Source: Aquimarina acroporae (lineage in GTDB: Bacteria > Bacteroidota > Bacteroidia > Flavobacteriales > Flavobacteriaceae). From it: a stretch of DNA of 64,000 nt. The stretch is from contig NZ_JALPRE010000001.1 of assembly GCF_023195925.1 (NCBI RefSeq), positions 1 to 64,000 of the forward strand. The letters are read 5' to 3'. Shown one piece after another: positions 34,402 through 42,900 of the stretch (its first letter is position 1; the number at the start of each line of letters is the position of its first letter). The position numbers were made by a program, and so were the translations under genes. Under the pieces are notes generated by a model. The model was not told the origin of the DNA, did not search any database, and saw only the letters and a list, made by a program, of their open reading frames with translations.

Positions 34402-35325
34402 ATGTATATAAAACAAGGATTAGAAGGTAAATTAGGAATGTGGAAGTATATCCCATTACCGTTAGGGTTTATAGGATTTATGGTGGCGAATTATGTGCTC
34501 GCACAAATGATGAATATTGATAGTAAAGAAGCTATAGATCAACAAATTCAAATGATAGGAAAAAAAGGAGTATTTCTTTTATCAATGGCTCCATTTGTAG
34601 TGTTTCTAGGAGGATTGTTTTTTTGGGTAAAAGTAGTACACCAACAATCAATTCGATCTTTAACAACCTCAAGAAAAAAAATTGATTGGAAAAGAGTGTT
34701 CTTTGTGTTCTCATTAATGGCAGGATTTATAATTCTATCTACAGGGTTGGATTATTATCTAAGCCCAGAGGATTATATATTCAATTTTGAACCGGTATCC
34801 TTTTTTATTCTTTTAGCTATGGCTGTTGTTCTAATACCTATTCAAATAGGGTTTGAAGAATATATGTTTAGAGGATATATGATGCAAGGGCTTGGTTTAG
34901 CCACCAAAACAAGATGGATTCCACTAGTAGTCACTTCAGTTATTTTTGGTGTTATGCATGCTGCCAATCCAGAGGTTGATACTCTAGGACCGATTATTAT
35001 GGTGTATTATATTGGTACTGGTTTGTTTTTGGGAATTATGACGCTAATGGATGAGGGTATGGAACTAGCTTTAGGTTTTCATGCTGCCAATAATTTAATA
35101 ACTGTATTGTTGGTAACGGCAAACTGGACAGCTTTACAAACCGATTCTATACTTATTGATACCTCAGACCCTGGTGCAGGGTTTCAGGTACTAATTCCGG
35201 TTTTGATTATTTTTCCTTTGTTTCTCTTTATTTTATCTAAAAAATATAAATGGACCAACTGGAAAGAAAAACTCTTTGGAAGAGTAGATACTCAAACTGA
35301 TATCGAAGAGATAACAAAAGAATAA
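34402..35325 (+). CDS. CPBP-family intramembrane protease
   Basis: 307 aa, about seven membrane helices. The CPBP/Rce1-type motifs are EEYMFRGYMMQ near 153 (Glu-Glu and Arg), FGVMHAANPEVD near 182, and FHAANN near 228, giving the expected metal site. CPBP proteins cleave or process membrane substrates; their targets are mostly unknown. Encoded within the men cluster, a placement that recurs in Flavobacteriia. 55 bp before the menE start. Confidence 0.85.
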   Translation: MYIKQGLEGKLGMWKYIPLPLGFIGFMVANYVLAQMMNIDSKEAIDQQIQMIGKKGVFLLSMAPFVVFLGGLFFWVKVVHQQSIRSLTTSRKKIDWKRVFFVFSLMAGFIILSTGLDYYLSPEDYIFNFEPVSFFILLAMAVVLIPIQIGFEEYMFRGYMMQGLGLATKTRWIPLVVTSVIFGVMHAANPEVDTLGPIIMVYYIGTGLFLGIMTLMDEGMELALGFHAANNLITVLLVTANWTALQTDSILIDTSDPGAGFQVLIPVLIIFPLFLFILSKKYKWTNWKEKLFGRVDTQTDIEEITKE

Positions 35326-35380
35326 TAGACTCTTTACATGTAGATAACCTAAGAGGATGTAAGAAAATTGAAATTTGGAT

Positions 35381-36493
35381 ATGGAAACAAGGAATACATT
35401 TTCTACCCCCGAAATACATCAAGGTTTCTCTATTAACAAGCAATCTCCAGATAATGAGGAGTTAAAACGTATTGCGTATACTTTTATAAAAGAAGGAGAA
35501 GTATATGAGCAAGAGGCTGGTAGTTTTTTAATAGATTGGTTAAACGATAAAGATCATATTGTTGTCCAAACTTCTGGTTCAACAGGAAAACCAAAGAAAA
35601 TTAAGGTTTTTAAGCGGCATATGATCAATAGTGCCAAAGCCACGGGTAGGTTCTTTAAAATAGAAGAAGGTACTACAGCCCTTTTATGTTTGCCTGCAAA
35701 TTATATTGCCGGTAAAATGATGCTAGTAAGGGCTATGGTCTTGGGTTGGAAGATAGATTTGGTACCTCCCAGAACAAATCCCTTAGATACTGTATATAAA
35801 CAATACGATTTTTGTGCAATGGTTCCTCTACAACTAGATAACTCCTTAAATCGGTTGCATCTTATTAAAAAACTAATAGTTGGTGGTGGTCCGGTATCTG
35901 AAAACTTAAAAGAGTTGGTTCAAGGGGTAAAGACAAAGATTTTTGAAACCTATGGGATGACTGAAACCGTATCCCACATTGCAGCAAGAAGAGTAAATCC
36001 GAAGAAAAAAGAAAAAAAAGATGCTGGTCTTTTTAAGGCATTACCTAATATCACTCTGAGTTTAGATGAACGTAATTGTCTGGTAATAAAAGCTCCAGAG
36101 CTAAACGAAAAGGTAATAGTTACCAATGATGTAGCCGAATTGAAAACCTATAAAAAATTCGCTTGGAAAGGACGCATTGATAATGTTATCAATAGCGGTG
36201 GGGTAAAGTTGTATCCAGAAGAAATAGAAACCAAGCTGCAGCTTTTAATAGGGCACCGTTTTTTTGTGAGTAGTATTCCAGACGATGTATTAGGTGATAA
36301 AGTGGTATTAGTAATTGAGACCGATTATGATGAAATCGTATATCTACGCTTAAAAGAAGCCATAAATGATCTTAAAACGATTTCAAAATACGAAATTCCT
36401 AAAGAAATATACTTTCTTCCACAGTTTATAGAAACCGAAAATGGCAAGGTGCAAAGATCAAAAACGTTGGAGTTAGTTTCTGCTAAACAATAA
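35381..36493 (+). CDS. menE: o-Succinylbenzoate-CoA ligase-like AMP-binding protein
   Basis: 370 aa from the ATG at 35381 (a TTG two codons upstream is less likely). ANL-superfamily markers: VVQTSGSTGKPKKIKV (P-loop, about 64-79), FETYGMTETVSH near 190, WKGRIDNVINSGGVKLYPEEIE near 265, and a C-terminal ENGKVQRSK. It is shorter than most MenE, as is usual in Bacteroidota. Adenylates and loads o-succinylbenzoate onto CoA. Closes the men cluster. Confidence 0.85.
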   Translation: METRNTFSTPEIHQGFSINKQSPDNEELKRIAYTFIKEGEVYEQEAGSFLIDWLNDKDHIVVQTSGSTGKPKKIKVFKRHMINSAKATGRFFKIEEGTTALLCLPANYIAGKMMLVRAMVLGWKIDLVPPRTNPLDTVYKQYDFCAMVPLQLDNSLNRLHLIKKLIVGGGPVSENLKELVQGVKTKIFETYGMTETVSHIAARRVNPKKKEKKDAGLFKALPNITLSLDERNCLVIKAPELNEKVIVTNDVAELKTYKKFAWKGRIDNVINSGGVKLYPEEIETKLQLLIGHRFFVSSIPDDVLGDKVVLVIETDYDEIVYLRLKEAINDLKTISKYEIPKEIYFLPQFIETENGKVQRSKTLELVSAKQ

Positions 36494-36563
36494 ATCATAG
36501 TTTATTTTTTGTTCTAACTTGAGGGTTATAGTAAGAATTCTACATAGTAGTTTTGAGACTACT

Positions 36564-36571
36564 TAATTTTG
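36564..36571 (+). promoter_or_regulatory. Candidate -7 element TAATTTTG
   Basis: TAATTTTG fits TAnnTTTG and lies 49 bp upstream of the M24 peptidase start. No TTG at the expected distance (about 19 bases) is present, so only half of the promoter is supported. Confidence 0.3.
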
Positions 36572-36620
36572 TGATACTTTTAATTCACCAATAAACTCAC
36601 ACAAATACACTACCTCACTT

Positions 36621-37937
36621 ATGAAGAAATTATTCATTCTATTCGTATTCTTTCATTTTGCTAGTCAAGCTCAAATACTGCCTCAGCGTCAACGTGCAGT
36701 AGCTATAGATATGATGTTAAAAGATCGATTTGATCATCTATTACCGCAGTTAATGGATAGAACAGGTATCGATATGTGGGTGATTATTTCGAGAGAATAT
36801 AATGAAGATCCGGTACTTAGGACTATGCTACCATCTACATGGCATAACGCGCGAAGAAGAACTATTTTAGTGTTTTATAGAAATAAGACTGACAATAAAA
36901 TGGAAAAACTTGCGGTTGCAAGATATAATGTTGGAAAAAATATAGATTCGGCATGGGATAAAGAAAAACAACCTGACCAATGGAAGGCCTTGGTAGATAT
37001 TATTGCCGAAAGGAATCCAGAAAAGATAGGAATTAATTATTCGCCCAATTTTGGTATTGCAGATGGAATTGTAAGAACCGATTATAAAGAGTTTATGCAA
37101 TCTTTACCAGAAGCTTTTCATCCTAAAGTTGTTTCTGCTGAAAAACTTGCTATTGCTTGGATAGAGACCCGTACAGAGCAGGAGATGGAAATTTATAAAG
37201 AATTGGTTAAAATAACTCATGATATTATAGCCGAAGCTTTCAGTATGTCTGTTATTAAACCCGGAGAAACAACAACAGATGATGTAGTGTGGTGGTTACG
37301 TCAAAAGGCTACAGATTTAGGACTGAAAACCTGGTTTCATCCTACCGTAGATATTCAGCGTAGTGGGGAAGCATTGCAAAGTCATATTGTATCGTTTTCT
37401 GATCGACCAAAAGATAAAATCATTCAACCAGGAGATCTAATTCATTGCGATTTTGGAATTACCTATTTGCGATTAAATACAGATTGCCAGCAACACGCAT
37501 ACATTCTTAAAAATGGAGAAACTGCACCACCAGATTTTCTGGAACAGGCATTCGCCGATGGAAACAAGGTACAGGATATTTTAACGGGTAATTTTGAAAC
37601 AGGAAAGACAGGTAATGAAATATTACTTAAATCTTTGTCAGATGGAAGAAACCAAGGATTAGAACCATCTATTTATACACATCCTCTGGGATTTTATGGG
37701 CATTCTTCTGGGCCAACTATCGGAATGTGGGATTCGCAAGAAGGAGTTCCTGGTACAGGAGATTATCCGCTATATGAAAATACAGTATATGCAATAGAAT
37801 TAAATACCACTGTAAATCTACCGCAATGGAAGAAAAATATTAGAATTATGCTTGAAGAGGCAGGTTTTTGGGGTAAAGACGGTTTCAGGTATGTAAATGA
37901 ACGACAAACAGAACTGATTACCATTCCGAAAAGATAA
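36621..37937 (+). CDS. Secreted M24-family metallopeptidase (aminopeptidase P-like)
   Basis: 438 aa with a signal peptide (KKLFILFVFFHFASQA, cleavage before QILPQ). The creatinase-like N-domain precedes the pita-bread fold: dinuclear metal ligands in HCDFGITYLRLNTDCQQHAYIL near 275, His in HPLGFYGHSSGPTIGMWD near 352, and Glu in YAIELNTTV near 393. Predicted periplasmic Xaa-Pro or related aminopeptidase. A perfect hairpin includes its stop codon. Confidence 0.85.
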   Translation: MKKLFILFVFFHFASQAQILPQRQRAVAIDMMLKDRFDHLLPQLMDRTGIDMWVIISREYNEDPVLRTMLPSTWHNARRRTILVFYRNKTDNKMEKLAVARYNVGKNIDSAWDKEKQPDQWKALVDIIAERNPEKIGINYSPNFGIADGIVRTDYKEFMQSLPEAFHPKVVSAEKLAIAWIETRTEQEMEIYKELVKITHDIIAEAFSMSVIKPGETTTDDVVWWLRQKATDLGLKTWFHPTVDIQRSGEALQSHIVSFSDRPKDKIIQPGDLIHCDFGITYLRLNTDCQQHAYILKNGETAPPDFLEQAFADGNKVQDILTGNFETGKTGNEILLKSLSDGRNQGLEPSIYTHPLGFYGHSSGPTIGMWDSQEGVPGTGDYPLYENTVYAIELNTTVNLPQWKKNIRIMLEEAGFWGKDGFRYVNERQTELITIPKR

Positions 37938-37968
37938 AGTCACCAATTTTGAATGATGACTTTATCTT
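37931..37968. terminator. Bidirectional terminator between converging genes
   Basis: 12-bp stem AAGATAAAGTCA (37931-37942) with TGACTTTATCTT (37957-37968) and a 14-nt loop. It spans the stop of the M24 gene (37935-37937) and ends 7 bp before the stop of the opposing GDPD-like gene. The T-runs are poor. Confidence 0.55.
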
Positions 37969-37975
37969 CTAAAGT

Positions 37976-39502
37976 TTAATGATTATTCCATTTAATTACA
38001 TTTACCATTTGAATTTTACCTGAAAAATGGAATCTAGTATTGTTAGGACCTTGCGGATCTGCACCAATAATAATGGGACTGTTGTTTTGAGTAACTCCAC
38101 CAATTACCGTTGAAGATGGTTGGGCATGATTCTCATCAACCCATAGATGAACTCCTCCATTCCCATCATATGCACCAATGAGTATATAAGAGTTATTTGT
38201 ATTTAGGTTGGTCACAGGAAGAGAAGAGTAATGATATCTCCCGTTTCTGTGAATTCCGAATCGTAATACCGTATTTCCAGAACCTGCTCTATGAAGCTCT
38301 AGAGCAAAACCCGCGGCATCTGCCTTTTGAACAATAGCCTGTGTTTCTCCTGGGGCCAGATTAAGATCATCAAAATTTACGACGGCAGTAACCAAAAAGC
38401 CTCCACTATGGTTATTATCGCGATCCCAGGTTCTAATAAACTCCTGATCAGGAGTGTTGAAAACCAAAGATTTTCCAAACCGATCTCTTCCGGTATTAAG
38501 ATTTTCAAGAGTAGGGGAGTTTATTGATGAAAGATAAAAGCTTCTTCCTTGGTTTTGGTCATATACTGTATATCTGTTTTGTGAAAATGATTGTAATGCA
38601 AAATTGGAGTATACTAATTGAGAGTTTTCTAAAATTACCCTTCTTGAAAGATTTATATTACTAGTTTTACTTTTATATCCAGCTTCAATGGTTACAGCAT
38701 CCAATTCGTTACGCAACCCAGCCACATATACTTCGGCAAAATTGGTAAGTGTATATAAGTTAGTGGCAAGTCCAAGAGATTTGGCATACATGATTTTAGA
38801 CATCAAATTTGGAGACCGATAGTTGAATTCAACCATTTTTCTTCCTCTTTGTTGTTGTGCTCGAATATCATTATGCCATTGAAGGTCATTTACGGTAGCA
38901 CCTTCACCAAATAATCTACTCAAATGAACATAATTCCGTAAAGAATATGTAGGTAAATAATTTTTTACATGATCCAGGTTTGCATCAGAAAAAGATCTTA
39001 TAACTACTGGCCTACCACTTGATATATACCCATACTGATCTAAAAGTGAGATTAACTTTTGACCTATACTTGAGTCATTAGCTTCTTTAATCTCTATGAA
39101 CAATGGTTGATTTCCATATCTGAGTTTTGAATCTTTGAGTACATCTTCCAATTTTAATGTACCTATGTTTTGTCGTATATGATTTACATAAACTGTATTG
39201 TTGAGAAGATATACATCAAGTTCAATAAGGTCGGCTCCGGCATCTTGAGCAGCATGAATAATATCTAAAGTAGGGGATAGCCTTGCGCTATTCTCGGGAG
39301 CGTAGCAATTATGGCATGAAACGCCTATTTTGTTACTTGTTGGTGAACTCGGGAAACTTCTATTGAGGTTATTCCATATAGAAGCTTGGCTGCTTTTGTT
39401 GTCTGAATATTCAAAATCGGTTTCTGTAGCTACATCATTATCTGAGCTACACGCTGTCAATAACAATACAGTCATTATAAGAAATGAGATACTTTTAATC
39501 AT
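37976..39502 (-). CDS. GDPD-like phosphodiesterase lipoprotein with LamG-like C-terminus
   Basis: 508 aa. Lipobox VLLLTAC18. The phosphodiesterase domain (about 58-290) carries the first catalytic His in VSCHNCYAPENS (H64), metal ligands in DAGADLIELDVYL (E94, D96), and the second His in VYVNHIRQ (H108), plus LFIEIK near 135. The usual HRG is H-N-C, so it is a divergent GDPD/PLC-like enzyme; substrate unknown. Residues about 340-508 form a LamG/concanavalin-like beta domain (ALELHRAGSGNTVLRFGIHR, HLWVDENHA) with likely glycan or cell-surface binding. A small peptide gene lies 12 bp upstream and is probably co-transcribed. Confidence 0.78.
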   Translation of the reverse strand: MIKSISFLIMTVLLLTACSSDNDVATETDFEYSDNKSSQASIWNNLNRSFPSSPTSNKIGVSCHNCYAPENSARLSPTLDIIHAAQDAGADLIELDVYLLNNTVYVNHIRQNIGTLKLEDVLKDSKLRYGNQPLFIEIKEANDSSIGQKLISLLDQYGYISSGRPVVIRSFSDANLDHVKNYLPTYSLRNYVHLSRLFGEGATVNDLQWHNDIRAQQQRGRKMVEFNYRSPNLMSKIMYAKSLGLATNLYTLTNFAEVYVAGLRNELDAVTIEAGYKSKTSNINLSRRVILENSQLVYSNFALQSFSQNRYTVYDQNQGRSFYLSSINSPTLENLNTGRDRFGKSLVFNTPDQEFIRTWDRDNNHSGGFLVTAVVNFDDLNLAPGETQAIVQKADAAGFALELHRAGSGNTVLRFGIHRNGRYHYSSLPVTNLNTNNSYILIGAYDGNGGVHLWVDENHAQPSSTVIGGVTQNNSPIIIGADPQGPNNTRFHFSGKIQMVNVIKWNNH

Positions 39503-39514
39503 AATTTTTGTTTT

Positions 39515-39679
39515 TTATTGACATCCACTAGGGAGTGACTTGAATTGGGAACTATCATTACCATTTTCTTTATGGTATTCTGCACATACCCAGTTTACGA
39601 TAGTTTGACCCGCACAGATTGTTGCTTGCTGGGGCCTTGAAATGATCTTATAGTCTATTCTGTCGAAATATGTTTTCAT
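39515..39679 (-). CDS. Small Cys-containing peptide (54 aa), unknown
   Basis: ATG at 39679, TAA at 39515-39517. It begins MKTYFDRIDYKIISRP and has cysteines at 22, 32 and 53 (TICAGQ, WVCAEY, SGCQ end). There is no signal peptide or membrane helix and no double-glycine site. The A-rich leader ending AAAAATT before the ATG resembles that of neighbouring genes, and its stop is 12 bp before the GDPD-like start, so it looks like the first gene of a two-gene operon. It is short, so coding status is only likely. No family recognised. Confidence 0.5.
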   Translation of the reverse strand: MKTYFDRIDYKIISRPQQATICAGQTIVNWVCAEYHKENGNDSSQFKSLPSGCQ

Positions 39680-39708
39680 AATTTTTGAATTTTAAGATTG
39701 TTATTTAG

Positions 39709-39737
39709 AATTCTCCGAAGTCGATCTCCGGAGAATT
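39709..39737 (-). terminator. Putative terminator of the 39771-40862 gene
   Basis: AATTCTCCG (39709-39717) pairs with CGGAGAATT (39729-39737) across 11 nt, 34 bp after the stop. The T-run on the reverse strand is weak. Confidence 0.5.
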
Positions 39738-39770
39738 ATTTAAAATGTTTTGGACGCAATTCTTTTATAA

Positions 39771-40862
39771 TTATCGTCCGGTGTGCTCAACGTCTAATGG
39801 AAGATAATTGTCGAAATATCTAGGGTAATTTTCACTGAAGTGTGCTCTGTGGTAATTTCTCCTTAATGGCCACTGCATAATATATCTTACATTAAGCCTG
39901 TTACTTTTTATACTACTAATGAATTGGTTGTATTGTAATGCATCATTATAATAAGTTTCCTGAATTACCACTGTCTTGTTTGCATCTCCATTTCTTGATA
40001 ATTCATTCTTTACCGTTCGTATAGCATTACTTGCGCCACCGTAAATATCTATGGCATATTCGTTTGGAGTTCTTCCTGTAGGTTTTAGTGTTTTAATGAG
40101 CTTATCTAACCTCCCCGGGGCATAGGCTACAGAAAAACCTGTACTTTTAAGATGAGGAAATCTAAATGAGAAATTTCTCCATAATTTATCCACATAAGGT
40201 ATAGATTGTCCTCTTGTTATGCCTCCTAATTCTACACCAAGATCATACACTCTTTTGATAGAAGATGGGTTCCCCAGTTTTGTTTCGGTTGTATTAATGG
40301 CATGATAAATAAAGTTCCAGTTTTCTTGAAATTGCGTTTCATTCCATGAAGACCAACCTCCTGGATCTGCTAATCCTTGCTGTGCAAAGCGTAACACCAC
40401 TTCATTGTATCCAATACTTTTTATTAGTCCCAAAACATTTTTTAGGTTTTGTTCTTGTTGTGCGGGTAATCGATAAGCATTACTTCTTATGGTGTGAATG
40501 TGAGTATCACTGTTTGGCCAATGTGAAGGAAAATGTGTATACCATATCATTAATGCAATTTTACGTTGACCATTTTGATACATGGTACGTAATTGAGTAT
40601 TTACTTTGGCAGGATCTAAATGATAATGTCCTACAACCAATTTTAAATTGTCTGGGCTGCTCCAAACCCCAGTGTTTTGATACCCTTGAGTGTCGAACAT
40701 TACATAATTTGAACCACCTACTTCTTTTGGAGTCACGGTTATGAGACGATTTTTATTTAATGCTTCAGATTCCAATTTGATTTCTTCTAGAGTGTCTTTT
40801 TCACAAGAAGTGATCAACGTTATTGAAATAAAGGTTAGAAAAATTAAGATGTTGTTTTTCAT
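39771..40862 (-). CDS. Lipoprotein with possible TIM-barrel hydrolase-like domain, unknown
   Basis: 363 aa. Lipobox in LTFISITLITSCEK. The mature protein has alternating strand/helix segments (LKLVVGHYH, KIALMIWYTHFPS, NEVVLRFAQQGL, RVYDLGVELGG, FSVAYAPG, EYAIDIYGGA, KTVVIQETYYN, VRYIMQWPLRR) that look like a TIM barrel, and the late Glu in VIQETYYN could act as a nucleophile as in clan GH-A glycosidases. I do not recognise a specific family and no acid/base partner can be fixed. The upstream gap of 281 bp holds an inverted repeat and a terminator. Confidence 0.55.
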   Translation of the reverse strand: MKNNILIFLTFISITLITSCEKDTLEEIKLESEALNKNRLITVTPKEVGGSNYVMFDTQGYQNTGVWSSPDNLKLVVGHYHLDPAKVNTQLRTMYQNGQRKIALMIWYTHFPSHWPNSDTHIHTIRSNAYRLPAQQEQNLKNVLGLIKSIGYNEVVLRFAQQGLADPGGWSSWNETQFQENWNFIYHAINTTETKLGNPSSIKRVYDLGVELGGITRGQSIPYVDKLWRNFSFRFPHLKSTGFSVAYAPGRLDKLIKTLKPTGRTPNEYAIDIYGGASNAIRTVKNELSRNGDANKTVVIQETYYNDALQYNQFISSIKSNRLNVRYIMQWPLRRNYHRAHFSENYPRYFDNYLPLDVEHTGR

Positions 40863-40955
40863 GATTTTAATAGTTTTAAGTTTAGAAAGTGCTCTATTAG
40901 ATTGTTTTCAAACTTATTTAAGTACGGGTGTTTAGAGCAAATAACATTTCTGGAG

Positions 40956-40985
40956 ATTCTGGAATTTCGATTGATTTTCCAGAAT
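40956..40985. promoter_or_regulatory. Inverted repeat upstream of the 39771-40862 lipoprotein
   Basis: ATTCTGGAA (40956-40964) pairs with TTCCAGAAT (40977-40985) across 12 nt. GGAATTTCGA (40961-40970) and AGAATTTCGA (40981-40990) form a near direct repeat with 20-bp spacing, two helical turns, 95-130 bp upstream of the ATG. It could be a tandem operator on the reverse strand. Confidence 0.35.
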
Positions 40986-41035
40986 TTCGAATAGTAGTCC
41001 TATTAATATTATATAGTTATGACAACATAATGGAA

Positions 41036-41063
41036 ATAAACAGGCCAGTGATGACCTGTTTAT
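41036..41063 (-). terminator. Putative terminator of the 41144-41683 gene
   Basis: ATAAACAGG (41036-41044) pairs with CCTGTTTAT (41055-41063) across 10 nt, 80 bp after the stop at 41144, followed by TTTCC on the reverse strand. Confidence 0.5.
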
Positions 41064-41143
41064 CAAGAGTAAGCATACCCCAACACGCTTCTCTACAAAC
41101 ATATGTTTTGAATGGGATGTTCTATTTACATCCAGAATTGTTT

Positions 41144-41683
41144 TTAATGTTGTACACCTGTGTTGTCATTACATACTCCAGGGAAATCAAAACTAAGATT
41201 GTTGTAAACAGCTTGACCTAATTCTACATTTCTAGCCCCTAAATTTCTTTCAGTACCAAATTGCGGTCCTAAGTACATGAATGTGAAATCGGTAGAAGTT
41301 TGATTGGTGTCGTTTGGATAGAGTTTCACTCTAAATGTATCAAGATCGTTAAAATCTACTCCTAATACATAAAAGTTAAAGTTCTCTCCATTTCTAACCG
41401 TTCTCTGCAATACTTGAAAACACGAACCATTTCCGTTAGGACAATTTTCTAGTATAAAAGTACCTGTTGGAGCTGTGGGAATACTGTTGTTTAAACCTAT
41501 CGATTGTCTAAAATTAACACGTCCTTTAAAACTGTTACAATAGGTTAGCCATTTCGGATTAATCTCAGTGTTTGAATTTTCGGTAGAGATTTCTGGAATA
41601 TTTGGATTATCAATATTTTCCTTCTCGCAAGAGCATAATATTATCGATGTAATAAAAAATAGTATAATTGATGTTTTTTTCAT
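41144..41683 (-). CDS. Lipoprotein of unknown function (179 aa)
   Basis: Lipobox in FFITSIILCSCEK. A Ser/Asn/Glu-rich linker (about 22-43) is followed by a beta-rich domain with five or so cysteines (TYCNSF, LENCPNGNGSCFQVL, FPGVCND). No family recognised. It is 50 bp downstream of another lipoprotein gene on the same strand, so the two may form an operon. Confidence 0.6.
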   Translation of the reverse strand: MKKTSIILFFITSIILCSCEKENIDNPNIPEISTENSNTEINPKWLTYCNSFKGRVNFRQSIGLNNSIPTAPTGTFILENCPNGNGSCFQVLQRTVRNGENFNFYVLGVDFNDLDTFRVKLYPNDTNQTSTDFTFMYLGPQFGTERNLGARNVELGQAVYNNLSFDFPGVCNDNTGVQH

Positions 41684-41733
41684 TTTGATGGTTTTTAAAA
41701 TATAGTATTATGAGTTTAACTGAAAATTGGGTT

Positions 41734-42360
41734 TCATGGATCTATGCAATCTCCTCCGTTGCAATCATCATTGGGATTAGGGTTTCCTGGTCTTTTTACG
41801 GTTCTTCCATCTGCCCATTTTCTTGCTTCAGGATTTACCACCCAAATTCTAAGGCCTCTGCTTGCAAATTCTGATCTTTCTAAATCGGTGCGCAATCGTA
41901 TGGACATGGTGTCATCTCCATTGGGAGAAATATTAATTTGCCTATCTGCACCTCTGTACGTACCAATAATAGTTTCGCCAGTTGTCGTTCTGATATCTAT
42001 ATAGGCATCGGGTTCAAAGTTTTCGCCAACAATCCATATGCAATAATTATCGTCGCATCCTGCTCCAGCATTAATGATTCTTGGGGAGTCGTCTTTCTTT
42101 ATCACTATTGCATTGAAAGTCATCCCTTGAATATATGGGCAAAAATTACGATAGACATATTGTACGGGAATATATCCTTCAGGAATAGGTATTCCATAAC
42201 AAATGGTTTGCACAGATGATTTTGATGAAACCTCATTCTCAAAACTGTTATCAGTAACTTCCAGGTTTGTGGTTTCTTCTAGGAACAAATCATCTTCTTT
42301 TTGACAACTCATAAATGCAATAGCACAGATGAGAAAAATAATTCCTCTAGTAAGATTCAT
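41734..42360 (-). CDS. Lipoprotein with TIG-like segment and Cys-rich tail, unknown
   Basis: 208 aa. Lipobox in LICAIAFMSCQK. The middle part (about 110-175) has YCIWIVGENFEPDAYIDIRT followed by GTYRG and RLRTDLERSEF, resembling an IPT/TIG-like immunoglobulin fold. The protein ends in a Pro/Asn/Asp-rich tail with two cysteines (DDCNGGDCIDP). Upstream (42361-42666) lie 306 bp containing a perfect palindrome at 42459-42480 and the terminator of the peptide gene before it. Confidence 0.6.
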   Translation of the reverse strand: MNLTRGIIFLICAIAFMSCQKEDDLFLEETTNLEVTDNSFENEVSSKSSVQTICYGIPIPEGYIPVQYVYRNFCPYIQGMTFNAIVIKKDDSPRIINAGAGCDDNYCIWIVGENFEPDAYIDIRTTTGETIIGTYRGADRQINISPNGDDTMSIRLRTDLERSEFASRGLRIWVVNPEARKWADGRTVKRPGNPNPNDDCNGGDCIDP

Positions 42361-42458
42361 GTGATTATAGTTTTATAGATTAATAAATTGATATTGTTTC
42401 AGCTGAAATTGTTTAGGGTAAAACTAGATGTAAAACATTGGTTTTAAAAAAGGTGAGT

Positions 42459-42480
42459 GGTCAATTTTATAAAATTGACC
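42459..42480. promoter_or_regulatory. 22-bp perfect palindrome, site 1
   Basis: A perfect palindrome with the central 18 bases TCAATTTTATAAAATTGA flanked by GG and CC. It lies 99 bp upstream of the ATG at 42360 and 187 bp after the end of the peptide gene, which has its own terminator between. The same 18-bp core recurs at 44503-44524. Likely a regulator binding site. Confidence 0.6.
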
Positions 42481-42611
42481 ATATGTTTTAGCGAGAAAAG
42501 AGCGTGATGGTAATTCTAGATTCCCAATTGTTAGGTAAAGAAGAATAAAAGAAAGGTTTTTAAAAGACTACCAGTAGGAGTTGCAGTACTCTAATATAAG
42601 ATTTGCAATAA

Positions 42612-42647
42612 AAAAATCACCAAAGGCAGAAGCCTCTTGGTGATTTT
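42612..42647 (-). terminator. Intrinsic terminator of the double-glycine peptide gene
   Basis: AATCACCAA pairs with TTGGTGATT, with an inner stem AGGC/GCCT around AGAA, followed by a T-run on the reverse strand. It lies 20 bp after the stop at 42667. Confidence 0.85.
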
Positions 42648-42666
42648 AAGTAAGTTTTTTTAAGAC

Positions 42667-42864
42667 TTAGTAAGCGCAGATATCAATAAAGTAATCTACT
42701 CCATTATTACTAAAAGTGACGCCACATGTAGAACAAGGGCAATCACTATCAGAATTACACTCGATAATTTGAGGTTGGCAACCAAAAAAACCACCATGAA
42801 TGGTTTTTTGGTCTTGTTTTGATAGGACTCTTACATCTTTTAAATTTAAAATTTGAGTTTTCAT
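42667..42864 (-). CDS. Double-glycine-leader peptide with six-cysteine knottin-like core
   Basis: 65 aa. The leader MKTQILNLKDVRVLSKQDQK, then TIHGG (Gly24-Gly25), is of the Bacteroidota natural-product/bacteriocin type (LNLK..VLSK..QK.I.GG), normally cleaved after GG by a peptidase-containing ABC exporter. The 40-residue core has Cys29, 36, 42, 44, 47 and 63. Spacing C-x6-C-x5-C with the sequence SDSDCP matches the first half of inhibitor-cystine-knot peptides such as squash trypsin inhibitors; the second half (C-x-C-x2-C-x15-C) differs. No exporter, maturase or immunity gene is recognisable within the window. Ends at its own terminator, and the 42901 gene lies 36 bp upstream. Confidence 0.8.
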   Translation of the reverse strand: MKTQILNLKDVRVLSKQDQKTIHGGFFGCQPQIIECNSDSDCPCSTCGVTFSNNGVDYFIDICAY

Positions 42865-42900
42865 AAATAAGGGTTTTAAGATATTTGAAAATACAATGGT

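Noticed and set aside
40346..40744. A 132-codon open frame on the forward strand
   Set aside because: Antisense to the lipoprotein at 39771-40862, without signal or domain; the lipoprotein has a proper signal peptide and leader.
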